A stretch of 64,000 bases of DNA, from assembly GCF_017912555.1 (NCBI RefSeq), contig NZ_JAERSD010000004.1, positions 230,804 to 294,803 of the forward strand, given 5' to 3'. Positions 35,878 to 44,259 of this stretch are shown piece after piece. A program made the translations under genes and the position numbers. Below the pieces are notes generated by a model. That model was given only the letters and a program-made list of their open reading frames with translations, searched no databases and had not been told where the DNA came from. How positions within the stretch are numbered: position 1 is the stretch's first letter; the number at the start of each line of letters is the position of its first letter. This DNA comes from Bacillus sp. REN3. Lineage in GTDB: Bacteria; Bacillota; Bacilli; Bacillales; Cytobacillaceae.

Positions 35878-35907
35878 AGCTGGTCTCTGATAGAAGCGAG
35901 ACCAGCT
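35878..35907. repeat. 30-bp direct repeat flanking the IS, right copy
   Basis: Identical to 34113-34142. It lies 8 bases after the stop of the minus-strand thioredoxin-like gene, where a terminator is expected. The T tract of that terminator is now on the far side of the IS. Confidence 0.85.
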
Positions 35908-35915
35908 TTCCTTTT

Positions 35916-36143
35916 TCACAACATTTTCTTGAGGTCTTTTACTGACAGTAATTTGCCCGTGGAAACTACTTTATCATCAATGACGAGTGCTGGCGTGTTC
36001 ATTACTTTGTATTTCATGATTTCCCTGATATCATCTACCTTCTCGACAATAGCCGAAACACCTGACTCCTGTATCGCTATATGAACATTTTCTTCCAATT
36101 CCCTGCACTTCTTGCATCCAGTACCCAAAACTTTTATTTCCAT
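35916..36143 (-). CDS. Small thioredoxin-family protein (MTH895/TM0996 type)
   Basis: This 75-residue protein has the CKKC active site in LGTGCKKCRELEENV and the cis-Pro loop VMNTPALVID. It is the small redox protein often encoded after ArsR regulators and DUF318 permeases. Here the permease gene lies upstream on the same strand but a 220-base GC-rich segment separates them. Confidence 0.9.
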   Translation of the reverse strand: MEIKVLGTGCKKCRELEENVHIAIQESGVSAIVEKVDDIREIMKYKVMNTPALVIDDKVVSTGKLLSVKDLKKML

Positions 36144-36154
36144 GCCTTTCTCTC

Positions 36155-36375
36155 CTTTTCATATGGGCTATGTAAAAATTCACTCTTCAGTTTTGCTCCA
36201 GGCAGCTCATGTGTGCCTGGGAATCTCCTTTTTGCTTTGCGCATCCGGGATCTCCCCTGCCATCTACTCCCTCTGGACACCGAAATGGGCTTCCGTGAAT
36301 TCACCCACTCACGATGGCATTTCGAGGGAGCTTCGTGCCTTACGCTCAGTCCAACAGGCATTCAAAAAACCAACA
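36155..36375 (+). repeat. GC-rich repeat-like segment, copy D (diverged)
   Basis: The segment shares short blocks in order with copy C: CTGGACACCGAAA, GGCTTCCGTGAATTC, CCCACTCACGA and TTTCGAGGGAG. It lacks the GTTGATT ends. It separates the permease gene from the thioredoxin-like gene. No coding potential is evident. Confidence 0.5.
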
Positions 36376-36396
36376 CTGGTTTTAAAAATCGCCTTC

Positions 36397-37395
36397 TTAT
36401 AAAATCAAATTGAATAAATAACCAATCAGTATGATACCGATTGATACTACACCAATAAAAACAGCAATCAATTTAAGCTTAATCACCTTTCGGAGCAGGA
36501 TGATTTCTGGCAGGCTCAATGCGGTGATGGCCATCATGAATGCAAGGGCCGTTCCTGCAGCAACGCCTTTATCCATCAATGCTTCAATGATCGGGAGTGA
36601 ACCTACTGCATTTGAATACAATGGTACTCCGATTGCTGTCGCTATGGGAACAGCCAGCCAATTATCCGCTCCTGCATATTCCACAAGGAGACTTTCAGGT
36701 GCATAGCCATGGATGAAAGCACCAATTCCAATTCCCAGTAAAAGATACAGCCATATTTTCCTTACTGTCTCCTTCACATTCCCTGCTGCAAAACGAACTC
36801 TCGATTTGAAACTTTCAGCATAAAAGAATGATGAAAACTTCTCCTTCCAGCTAAGTTCTCTGCTGCCTTCTTTGGAAAACTCATTTGATGACGCGATTTC
36901 ATAGACATACGACTCGACTTGATTTTCCATTTTTGCCTGGCCGATAATCAGGCCGGCCCCAATCGCAAGGGCCATTCCCATCAACACATATAAAGTGGCA
37001 ATTTCCCAGCCGAATATCGAGAAAAGCATCACAATCGAAATCTCATTGACAATCGGCGAGGCAATCAAGAACGTAAAAGTGATGCCCAAAGGAATACCAG
37101 CCTCGACAAACCCAATGAATAACGGTACAGTTGAGCACGAGCAGAAAGGTGAAAGAACGCCGAGAATCGCAGCCATGACACTTGCCGCTCCCTTTCGCTT
37201 TCCTTCAAGCCAGCCCTTCACTTTTTCTGGAGGAAAAAAGCTGCGCAGGAAAGAAATCGCAAACACCATAGCGATCAACAAGAACAGTATTTTTGTTGTG
37301 TCATATATAAAAAAATGCAACGCTCCCCCAAGCCTTGAATCCCCATCAAGCCCGACCAAATCAAAGACGATCCAATCAGCAAGAGCTTCAAACAT
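36397..37395 (-). CDS. DUF318-family permease (arsenite or metal efflux-type)
   Basis: This 332-residue protein has eight or more helices and the family motif LSPFCSCSTVPLFIGFVEAG, with a repeat-like VPLYSNAVGSLPIIEAL in the second half. Members are linked to export of arsenicals or other soft ions. The start overlaps the ArsR gene stop by 8 bases, so the two are translated together. Confidence 0.88.
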   Translation of the reverse strand: MFEALADWIVFDLVGLDGDSRLGGALHFFIYDTTKILFLLIAMVFAISFLRSFFPPEKVKGWLEGKRKGAASVMAAILGVLSPFCSCSTVPLFIGFVEAGIPLGITFTFLIASPIVNEISIVMLFSIFGWEIATLYVLMGMALAIGAGLIIGQAKMENQVESYVYEIASSNEFSKEGSRELSWKEKFSSFFYAESFKSRVRFAAGNVKETVRKIWLYLLLGIGIGAFIHGYAPESLLVEYAGADNWLAVPIATAIGVPLYSNAVGSLPIIEALMDKGVAAGTALAFMMAITALSLPEIILLRKVIKLKLIAVFIGVVSIGIILIGYLFNLIL

Positions 37396-37753
37396 GCGAT
37401 ACGCCTTCTTTCAGCAATTTCAGTAACTTCCCAGCTTGCTCATCCAGACTGTAGATCGTGAATTTCCCCTCCCGTCTAGAATGGATCACCTTTCCTTTTT
37501 CCAAAATCCTCAAGTGGTGACTGATTGTCGAAGGAGCTGCTTTCAATGCAGAAGTGATTTCACACATGCATAAATCGTGATTCAAAAGCATTGCCATGAT
37601 TTTTAGCCTTGTTTCATCACTCAGCCCCTTAAAGAAGGAAGCAAAAACCTCGAGTTCACTTTCTGCAGCTGCAATTGGCCAATCTCTCTTCGCTTCTTCA
37701 AGGATTTCAGCCATCTTTTCATTCGATTTGATGATCCATACGTTATCCTTCAC
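37388..37753 (-). CDS. ArsR-family transcriptional repressor
   Basis: This 121-residue winged-helix protein has the metal-binding DLCMCEI motif in the recognition region and SAPSTISHHL-type DNA-binding helix (APSTISHHLRILEKGKV). ArsR binds As(III) or related ions through the Cys pair and then releases DNA. It is first in the operon with the permease and thioredoxin-like genes and faces a palindromic operator. Confidence 0.92.
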   Translation of the reverse strand: MKDNVWIIKSNEKMAEILEEAKRDWPIAAAESELEVFASFFKGLSDETRLKIMAMLLNHDLCMCEITSALKAAPSTISHHLRILEKGKVIHSRREGKFTIYSLDEQAGKLLKLLKEGVSHV

Positions 37754-37785
37754 TTCAATTACTCCTAAAAATTGATCATATTAAG

Positions 37786-37815
37786 ATTATAAAACTAAAA
37801 ACATAGTTTTGTAAT
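37786..37815. promoter_or_regulatory. ArsR operator palindrome
   Basis: ATTATAAAACTA and TAGTTTTGTAAT form an 11 of 12 inverted repeat with 6-base spacing, 33 bases upstream of the ArsR start codon. Confidence 0.7.
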
Positions 37816-37878
37816 TTACTTCTGTGTAAATTTCATGAAAAATCATCCTTCGAATCATCGAAGGAGGAGGGCTCGCTA

Positions 37879-38577
37879 TCATAGAAAATGTCTGGCAAAG
37901 CTAGGAAATACCCTTTCAACGGTTTCAAATCCCCATGAATTTATATTGGTTTTCCTAATGCTGCCTTCAATCAATTGCCCTAAAAACACATTCTCCATAA
38001 CATCCCGAGGCAATGAAACTGTATAGGTTTTGCGGGATTTGTCTATTATCTCTTTCACCCTCACTGAACTGGCATTTATTGATTGGATCTGAAATACACC
38101 AATGATTCCGCTCCTAAGCCTCAATTCAGCATCATAAAAAGGACTTCCATACTTACGCACCTGGTATGGAACAAATTGGTCCAGCATCGAAATGCATGAG
38201 AAGATTTCCTGCTCTGACTCGTCAAGCAGCTGTTTAAGAAATTCCGAATGGCTCGTTTGGTATTTACGATCGACATATTTCAGGAATTTCTTCAGAACAG
38301 ATAAAAACGATTTCGCATGGTTGATGCTCGTATCAAAATTGCGTTCGAAATAAAAGCTGCCGATCAGCTCAGCCCAGTCCCGGCCTGATAACTCTCCCCA
38401 ATCTTCTGCTTCTCTCCATTCAAGATACCCAGCAAGCAGCTCCAGGCTTTTTTGGTATTTTGTCACTGTAGCGGCTGACTTTCCTTCTATATGTTCCTTA
38501 AGGCGTAAAACCGAGATCACGATAGACAGGGATATCCTGTTCGCTAAGATATCGCGGTCGGGCAAATGGGTATGCAA
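37879..38577 (-). CDS. C-terminal part of a SEC-C protein, out of frame with the N-terminal part
   Basis: The frame is open for 232 codons but the first 26 or so overlap the end of the upstream gene and have no ribosome binding site. From LRLKEHIEGKSAATVTKYQK onward the sequence reads like a helical SAM-like, tyrosine-recombinase core-binding type segment continuing the upstream protein. It is +1 relative to the upstream frame. I read it as the detached C-terminal half, so the gene is probably broken, or joined by recoding or a sequencing error. Confidence 0.6.
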   Translation of the reverse strand: MHTHLPDRDILANRISLSIVISVLRLKEHIEGKSAATVTKYQKSLELLAGYLEWREAEDWGELSGRDWAELIGSFYFERNFDTSINHAKSFLSVLKKFLKYVDRKYQTSHSEFLKQLLDESEQEIFSCISMLDQFVPYQVRKYGSPFYDAELRLRSGIIGVFQIQSINASSVRVKEIIDKSRKTYTVSLPRDVMENVFLGQLIEGSIRKTNINSWGFETVERVFPSFARHFL

Positions 38578-39940
38578 CCTTCACGATACATGACTTGCGC
38601 TTTTCTCCCCCAGTGACGAAAGGGGAAAGCGACAAACCAAGTTGTCGTCTGACACTATTATAATCGGCTGTAGGAGAACCCTCCTCGATCAGATTCCAGA
38701 AATGATATTCCCTGGCCTTCAGCCACCATTCCGCATCTCCTGAGCGTCCATCCGCAATGAGCTCTTCTACAGTGAGATGATCCAGCATCTTGATTGGTTC
38801 TTGAATCAACAGCTGTTCAAAGGCAATCATGCCAAAACACTGGTCCACTCCTTCTTCTACATGAAAGATGAAGGAATTCAGTTCAACTTTCCCATAGTTC
38901 TGGAATGGTTCTTCCTCCTTTCTCACTTCAGAAAGAATGTATTTGACTGGTGAGAGCCAATCATGAAAAAGCCTCAATCCGTTTTCCAGCCCGCTGAAGC
39001 TGAAGAGATTCCCCTCTACTTCCAACCTTCCATAAGCCTTTGCCATATAGAGTTTGCCAGGAGCCTCGCTGTCTTCGTACCTGTACCACTCCCCAGTTAA
39101 GTCAGCATAACCGTCCTCGTTCTCCCACTCTTGAATATGGATGTTTTCATGGACGAAGAAGTAATGAAGAAACTTGGATTTATCGGAAATCTCGTAAGTA
39201 ATCTTTGTGTAGACCCCCGTTTTTCCTTCTACTGTCTCGCTTCGTTCCCGTCCAAGCAAGACAGAGAAAATCTCAGGGAAATAATCTAATACCACCTCAG
39301 AATATGAAAGCTGTTTTGCTTCCATCAGCTGCTCAATTTTCTTTTTTACTTCCAATAAACAATCAGGACCTTCATACACAGTCACTCCATTGATCATGTA
39401 TCCAACATCAAACTCTTCGAGCAAGGCAAAGCTTCCTGCCCATGGGATGGCTGTTGAAAAACTCTCCGATTTAATAAGAAGCACTCGCTCGCCTGTGAAC
39501 AAGTCTTCAACCATCGCCCCTTTTGGATGAGGCTCCACTACTTGGAACAGTGCAGGCTTAAGCTTCGTCCATTTGGAAGCAAGCTTCGCTTCGCTGGCAT
39601 TCCCGCTTCTTCCTTCCATGGCAAACCATTCAATCCCGCGCCGCCCATTCTTGAAACGCCGAAAAAAAATAAGCCAGAAATGAAATAGCCCTACATACAT
39701 CGGATGCTGTTGCGACAGGGTTATCCGCTTCCGGAACCCCGCCTTGAGGCTGTCCATCTCCTGAAAGTCGATTCTTTTATATACAAAGTCGATGATGTCC
39801 ATTACCAGCAAATGCTTTTGTTTTGAGAACTCTTCCTCTTTTGCTTTCCCTAGTTCGACCACTCGTGACTTTTTCATGCAGCATTTCTTATATTTTTTCC
39901 CGCTTCCGCAGTAACAAGGATCGTTTCGCCCGATGTTCAT
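38498..39940 (-). CDS. SEC-C motif protein, N-terminal part
   Basis: The start at ATG 39940 follows GGAGGGGG. The 480-residue product begins with a SEC-C zinc-binding motif, NDPCYCGSGKKYKKCC, used in SecA and in many accessory proteins to bind Zn and ribosome or nucleic acid partners. The rest has no recognised domain. It ends DIPVYRDLGFTP at TAA in the context CCT-TAA-G. The following reading frame continues it in the +1 frame. Confidence 0.75.
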   Translation of the reverse strand: MNIGRNDPCYCGSGKKYKKCCMKKSRVVELGKAKEEEFSKQKHLLVMDIIDFVYKRIDFQEMDSLKAGFRKRITLSQQHPMYVGLFHFWLIFFRRFKNGRRGIEWFAMEGRSGNASEAKLASKWTKLKPALFQVVEPHPKGAMVEDLFTGERVLLIKSESFSTAIPWAGSFALLEEFDVGYMINGVTVYEGPDCLLEVKKKIEQLMEAKQLSYSEVVLDYFPEIFSVLLGRERSETVEGKTGVYTKITYEISDKSKFLHYFFVHENIHIQEWENEDGYADLTGEWYRYEDSEAPGKLYMAKAYGRLEVEGNLFSFSGLENGLRLFHDWLSPVKYILSEVRKEEEPFQNYGKVELNSFIFHVEEGVDQCFGMIAFEQLLIQEPIKMLDHLTVEELIADGRSGDAEWWLKAREYHFWNLIEEGSPTADYNSVRRQLGLSLSPFVTGGEKRKSCIVKVAYPFARPRYLSEQDIPVYRDLGFTP

Positions 39941-40099
39941 TGGTTTCCCCCTCCTTAAAGAGCCTGTAAACAAGATGCATCATAAACATTATACAAGACA
40001 AACTTATTGATGAAAGTGATAACCTAAAGTAAAATTCTTTTTCCTGCAGTTATAATATGAGAAAATGGATTGACAAACCAGTATAAAGGAGGAAATTCG

Positions 40100-40930
40100 A
40101 TGCCACAAAGCCTGCAGGATACAACCACTTTACACAACGGTGTAAAAATGCCATGGTTTGGACTTGGTGTGTTCAAGGTACAGGAAGGATCAGAGGTGAT
40201 CGAGTCCGCAAAGGCAGCGATCAAGAATGGCTATAAAAGCATTGATACAGCAGCCGTCTATAAAAATGAAGAAGGGGTCGGCCTGGCGATCAAAGAATCC
40301 GACGTCCCGCGTCAGGAATTATTCATCACTACAAAAGTGTGGAATTCTGACCAGGGCTATGAGTCTGCTTTAAAAGCGTTCGAAACAAGCATGGAGAAAC
40401 TAGGGCTCGACTATCTTGACCTTTACTTGATCCACTGGCCGGTTGAAGGAAAGTACAAGGATACATGGAAAGCACTCGAAAAGCTTTATCGGGATGGACG
40501 GGTTCGGGCAATCGGTGTCAGCAACTTCCATGTCCACCATTTAAAAAATTTGATGGCGGACGCTGAAATCAAGCCAATGGTCAACCAGGTTGAGTATCAC
40601 CCCCATCTCTCGCAAACAGAGCTGCTGGCATTCTGCAAAGAGGAAGGAATCCAGCTGGAGGCCTGGTCGCCACTGAAGCAGGGTGAACTGCTGTCAGAGC
40701 CTGCAATCGTGGCAATAGCAGAAAAACATAAGAAAACCCCTGCTCAGATCATCCTGCGCTGGGATTTACAAAATGGCGTTGTCACCATCCCAAAATCAGT
40801 CAAGGAACATCGCATCATCGAAAATGCCGATATTTTTGACTTCGAGCTTTCTGCAGAAGACATGGAGAAACTGAACAGCCTGAACAAGAACGAAAGAGTA
40901 GGGCCAGATCCGGATCATTTTGATTTCTAG
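40100..40930 (+). CDS. Aldo/keto reductase (YvgN/glyoxal reductase-like), copy 2
   Basis: The start at ATG 40100 follows AAAGGAGG; the frame is open 10 codons upstream. The 276-residue enzyme carries the tetrad Asp/Tyr in SIDTAAVYKNEE, Lys in ITTKVWNSDQG and His in LYLIHWPVEGK, plus NADPH motif IPKSVKEHRIIEN. MPWFGLGVFKVQEG is very like B. subtilis YvgN. It is a clear paralogue of the enzyme at 14503-15333 and should reduce small aldehydes. Confidence 0.93.
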   Translation: MPQSLQDTTTLHNGVKMPWFGLGVFKVQEGSEVIESAKAAIKNGYKSIDTAAVYKNEEGVGLAIKESDVPRQELFITTKVWNSDQGYESALKAFETSMEKLGLDYLDLYLIHWPVEGKYKDTWKALEKLYRDGRVRAIGVSNFHVHHLKNLMADAEIKPMVNQVEYHPHLSQTELLAFCKEEGIQLEAWSPLKQGELLSEPAIVAIAEKHKKTPAQIILRWDLQNGVVTIPKSVKEHRIIENADIFDFELSAEDMEKLNSLNKNERVGPDPDHFDF

Positions 40931-40970
40931 GATAGCGAAAACGCGGACAACTGTCCGCGTTTTCGCTATC
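40931..40970 (+). terminator. Terminator of aldo/keto reductase copy 2
   Basis: Perfect 18-19 base stem GATAGCGAAAACGCGGACA and its complement, starting directly after the stop. The T-rich part lies inside the stem. Confidence 0.7.
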
Positions 40971-41001
40971 ATCATCACCAGCTTGCCGTATTTCTTTTTA
41001 A

Positions 41002-41036
41002 AATCCCGGCTGGCTTCCTAAAGTCCAGCCGGGATT
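41002..41036 (-). terminator. Terminator of the NRDE gene
   Basis: AATCCCGGCTGG / CCAGCCGGGATT hairpin followed on the minus strand by TTTTAAAAAG. Confidence 0.7.
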
Positions 41037-41100
41037 AGCGGGAACATACGGTAACATCGAATTCTTGCAGATATCCTCGATAATGGAAATGGATGGATAT

Positions 41101-41129
41101 CCCCATAGCCCCCATAGCCCCCATAGCCC
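41101..41129. repeat. 9-bp microrepeat, three copies
   Basis: CCCCATAGC recurs with a 9-base period at 41101, 41110 and 41119, just after the NRDE stop. Confidence 0.8.
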
Positions 41130-41135
41130 GTCATT

Positions 41136-41897
41136 CTATCCCTTTATCTTTATCTCAAACTCCCGGTCACTATGCCCAGCGCCATTGAATACCCGTTCCT
41201 TGAAGAAGATTTCCTCATCATTCATCAAGATGACAGTCGAACTTCTCGTCCCATAGCCTTCACTCCTGATGAACATTGGTGACAGCAGCCGTTCCCATTC
41301 CAAAGAAACTCCTGTGGAAGGTAGAAAGTGATCCTCTGCCGGGTCGGCGTTTGCCAAATGGTCAAAGAGATTCTCCGCCAGGGAGGATTCGTTTTTTTCA
41401 ATGGTGTCAGCGAGCCCTGCTTTCCCGAGTTTGACCTTTGGCCAATCCGTATCCAGCAAATGATTGCTGACCCCATGGATTCCTGGCTGTACTTCATGTA
41501 CAGCGCCGTTCTTATTCGAATAATAGTACAGCTGGGACTGGTCTCCTGCCAGCAGATTGTAACCGGGGTATAATTCGCGTTTCTTGGCCGCCTCCTCCAA
41601 ATAGGTCCGGGGATCATCCTTTCCTCTTAGAAAATCGGCAACAAGCTCGCCGCGCGACCGCTTGCCTTCGGTTACTTCAGAAGGGTCACGAAAATTTGTC
41701 AACGCTGCAAATCGTCCAGTCGATGTTACGCCCATCCATGTTCCCAGCTTTTCAAGATCACGGCCAGCGAGAATTGTAGGTTCATCCTTCCAAAAACCTG
41801 CAGGGGCAGTCGGGCGATGGTAAAATTCATCTCTATTCGCTGCGATGATAAGGCTATACTTCGGATGTGACTTATAGGCAAATAAAATCAAACACAT
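41136..41897 (-). CDS. NRDE family protein (TANGO2-like)
   Basis: I start at ATG 41897 because the family begins MC with the Cys as an N-terminal residue; the frame is open three codons further. The 253-residue protein has the hallmark AANRDEFYHRPTAP and GTWMGVTSTGRFAALTNFRDP. NRDE/TANGO2 proteins have an NTN-hydrolase-like fold and unclear biochemical function; the human relative is linked to metabolism and Golgi organisation. Confidence 0.9.
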   Translation of the reverse strand: MCLILFAYKSHPKYSLIIAANRDEFYHRPTAPAGFWKDEPTILAGRDLEKLGTWMGVTSTGRFAALTNFRDPSEVTEGKRSRGELVADFLRGKDDPRTYLEEAAKKRELYPGYNLLAGDQSQLYYYSNKNGAVHEVQPGIHGVSNHLLDTDWPKVKLGKAGLADTIEKNESSLAENLFDHLANADPAEDHFLPSTGVSLEWERLLSPMFIRSEGYGTRSSTVILMNDEEIFFKERVFNGAGHSDREFEIKIKG

Positions 41898-41913
41898 ATC
41901 TTCCACGACCTTT

Positions 41914-42795
41914 CTATCCGATTTTCAGCAATAAGCTTAAAAGTGCTTCAACCTGGCTGGTCCTGAATCCATAAAGAAAATAATCCTGTCTTGTCGGGAT
42001 GATTCTTAGGAGACCAGCGGACCTTAATAACAAAAGGTGGTGATGGATGTTCCCTTTGGACATCCCCATAATGCCGACAAGCTCTGTGAATGTTTTTTCC
42101 TTCGATTTCATATGGCTGAGCATTTCCAGCCGTTTTTCTTCCGCCAGCGCTTTCGTTATGAGCAGGGCCTCTTCCTTATCTCCCATAGAACATGGAAAAG
42201 TAAGCACTGCTTTGTGATTGAAAACATCGATCAGCGACAGTGGACGGAAATGCCACGATGGAAACAACACTGCTTCGCTGCAGCCGAGCCCTTCAATTTG
42301 AAAGCCTTTAGTGATTTCTTCTATCCATGAAAAGGACTTCCCATTTATAGCAGTCTCCTCAACTTGTTGGCTCTCCGCTTTAAGGACAGCAGCCAACTCT
42401 CCCTCGATTTCCGAAAAATATTCCTCATACCACATTGATAAAAGGGTCAAATGCTGCTGCTTCCTTTGTTCGAGATTGGCAGGCATTGGCCTCTTTTCGT
42501 TCACAAATGGCGACAGCATTTCATATAGTGCGCCTAAGGACAATCCGGCAAGCCAGGAGCAGTATCCCGAAAAATCTTTAGAGGGGCAATTTTCTATTAG
42601 ATGGACCGATAAATCCTCAAATTGCAAATCCTCAAGGCCTTCTATTCCATTATGCAACTCTTCCGATATCTTCTCCTTCGTTTCTATGAACCAATTTTTA
42701 GAAATCCCTAAATATTTCAGATGGGTCTGCCTTTTATAAAGTGACAGGCTAAGGAGTACCTCGTAGACAATGGAGTCAACAACTTTAATGCGCAT
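41914..42795 (-). CDS. ArsR-type winged-helix regulator with long N-terminal domain
   Basis: The start at ATG 42795 follows CGGAGGTC. Of 293 residues, about the last 90 form an ArsR-like wing helix (EEKRLEMLSHMKSKEKTFTELVGIMGMSKGNIHHHLLLLRSAGLL). The first 200 residues are an unrecognised, mostly helical ligand or dimer domain. There is no metal-binding Cys pair. It is divergent from the broken hydrolase at 42897, with a palindrome between them, so it likely regulates itself and that gene. Confidence 0.75.
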   Translation of the reverse strand: MRIKVVDSIVYEVLLSLSLYKRQTHLKYLGISKNWFIETKEKISEELHNGIEGLEDLQFEDLSVHLIENCPSKDFSGYCSWLAGLSLGALYEMLSPFVNEKRPMPANLEQRKQQHLTLLSMWYEEYFSEIEGELAAVLKAESQQVEETAINGKSFSWIEEITKGFQIEGLGCSEAVLFPSWHFRPLSLIDVFNHKAVLTFPCSMGDKEEALLITKALAEEKRLEMLSHMKSKEKTFTELVGIMGMSKGNIHHHLLLLRSAGLLRIIPTRQDYFLYGFRTSQVEALLSLLLKIG

Positions 42796-42855
42796 AATAG
42801 ACCTCCGCAAAAAGATTTTCGAAATCAATTTAACACATATTGACACATTTTAATA

Positions 42856-42873
42856 GTTCAATTATTATTGAAC
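42856..42873. promoter_or_regulatory. Operator palindrome between regulator and hydrolase
   Basis: GTTCAAT / ATTGAAC with 4-base spacing, in the intergenic region between the regulator and the divergent hydrolase gene. Confidence 0.55.
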
Positions 42874-42896
42874 CATTAAAAGGATGGAGGATATTT

Positions 42897-43771
42897 ATGG
42901 AAAAATATGAAGTGAGGAAATAGCAGACATTGTTTACGGTCATACAAAGGAACGGGAGCTTACACTCGATATCTTCAAATCGGTCTCTGAAAACGAAAAA
43001 TTCCCTGCACTTATTAATATACACGGAGGGGGCTGGATGTCTGGAGATAAATGGAAAGCAGGCGGAGGCTGAAACGCTTCGTTCGCGAAATCCGGATTCG
43101 TTTGCATCAATATTAATTTCAGGCTGAGCAGAGAGGCTGTTTTCCCAGCTGCTTTATTGGATATCAAGACAGCAATTCGCTGGGTTAAATCGAATGCCGG
43201 GAATTATGGGATCGACCCGGACAAAATCGGGATTTGGGGACATTCTTCTGGAGGGCATCTTGCCGCATTAGCAGCATTCAGTGCAGGACATCCTTTGTTC
43301 TCAACCGGGACACCGGAATTGGAAAAAGTACATGCTGTTGCTACTTTAGCAGCTCCTGTTGACTTGTTGTCAATGGGGGACTGGCATGACAACCCTAATT
43401 CTCCTGAATCGAAGTTTCTCGGCGGAATGGTCCAGCAGCAAACGGAAAAAGCGCAGCAGGCAAATCCCCTAACCTACCTGAATGGAGACATACCGACAAC
43501 TTTAATTATCCACGGGGAGACAGATGATATTTGCCCCGTGGAGCAAGGCAGGCTCCTTCACCTGGCACTTGAAGACTCATCTTATCTGGAGATAAAAGGT
43601 GCCGACCATGATTTAGTTGGCGGAGTATTAACGATGGATGAAATCCTCATCTTGATTCAATCCTTTTTCACAAGAAATTTGAAAATAGGCCTGCCAAATA
43701 AGGACTCTCTCGAAAAACATCGTGAAGAAGTAAAGCTCGCAGTGAACTGGTTCAAGGAAAACAGCAAATAA
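42897..43771 (+). pseudogene. Alpha/beta hydrolase (esterase), frameshifted and interrupted
   Basis: ATG 42897 follows GGATGGAGG but the frame stops after 8 codons; a shift gives EEIADIVYGHTKERELTLDIF and the oxyanion motif INIHGGGWMSGDKW. A TGA at 43070-43072 then breaks the frame before FVCININFRLS. The remainder is intact with the nucleophile IWGHSSGGHLAALA, the acid in GETDDICPVEQG and His in KGADHDLVGG. It is a hormone-sensitive-lipase type esterase. Two defects indicate a pseudogene. The TGA is not at a catalytic residue, so recoding is not suggested. Confidence 0.8.
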
Positions 43772-44259
43772 TCCTGGGCACATCATTTTTAATAATGGAC
43801 AAGAGTTGAAAACAATGGATTGCGAACTGGAAAACTAAATCACCAGGTGATTCAACTATTGCTTCGTCCACATTTCCAGTTCAGAGTCATCACAGATTGA
43901 GATTCAAGGCTTGAACAGCCTGCCCACCATGGCTCGCTGTTTTTATCAAATTGAAAGGCTGCAAAAAATAACAGAATTTTGATTATTTAATCTCGAACAT
44001 ACTCATAGTTCATTTCTATATTGAATTCACACAGCAATCCGGACAAATCCAATGAATAAAGTGATATTCAGGGACGGAACGTACGAGTTGAAAGTAAAAT
44101 AGAACATTATAATTAGTTTTGTTGGAGTGATGGCTCGTTTTTAAAGGAGGAACATGCTATTCATCAAAAAACAATAGCGCTTCTTCACGTAAAGGGTGTT
44201 ATCCTTTTAGGTAAGCGTATTTTAACTCAATCATTCATCATCAAGGAGGCAAGGTATTT
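43772..44259. other. Intergenic region with short fragments
   Basis: ATG 44052 opens a 16-codon frame and a good AAAGGAGG near 44142 precedes only a 7-codon frame (MLFIKKQ). No gene of normal length, RNA or repeat was identified. The promoter of the acetyltransferase should lie at the right end. Confidence 0.4.

Noticed and set aside
43070..43072. Second possible selenocysteine UGA, in the alpha/beta hydrolase
   Set aside because: The position is not a catalytic or redox residue and the gene also has a frameshift, so it is an ordinary pseudogene.
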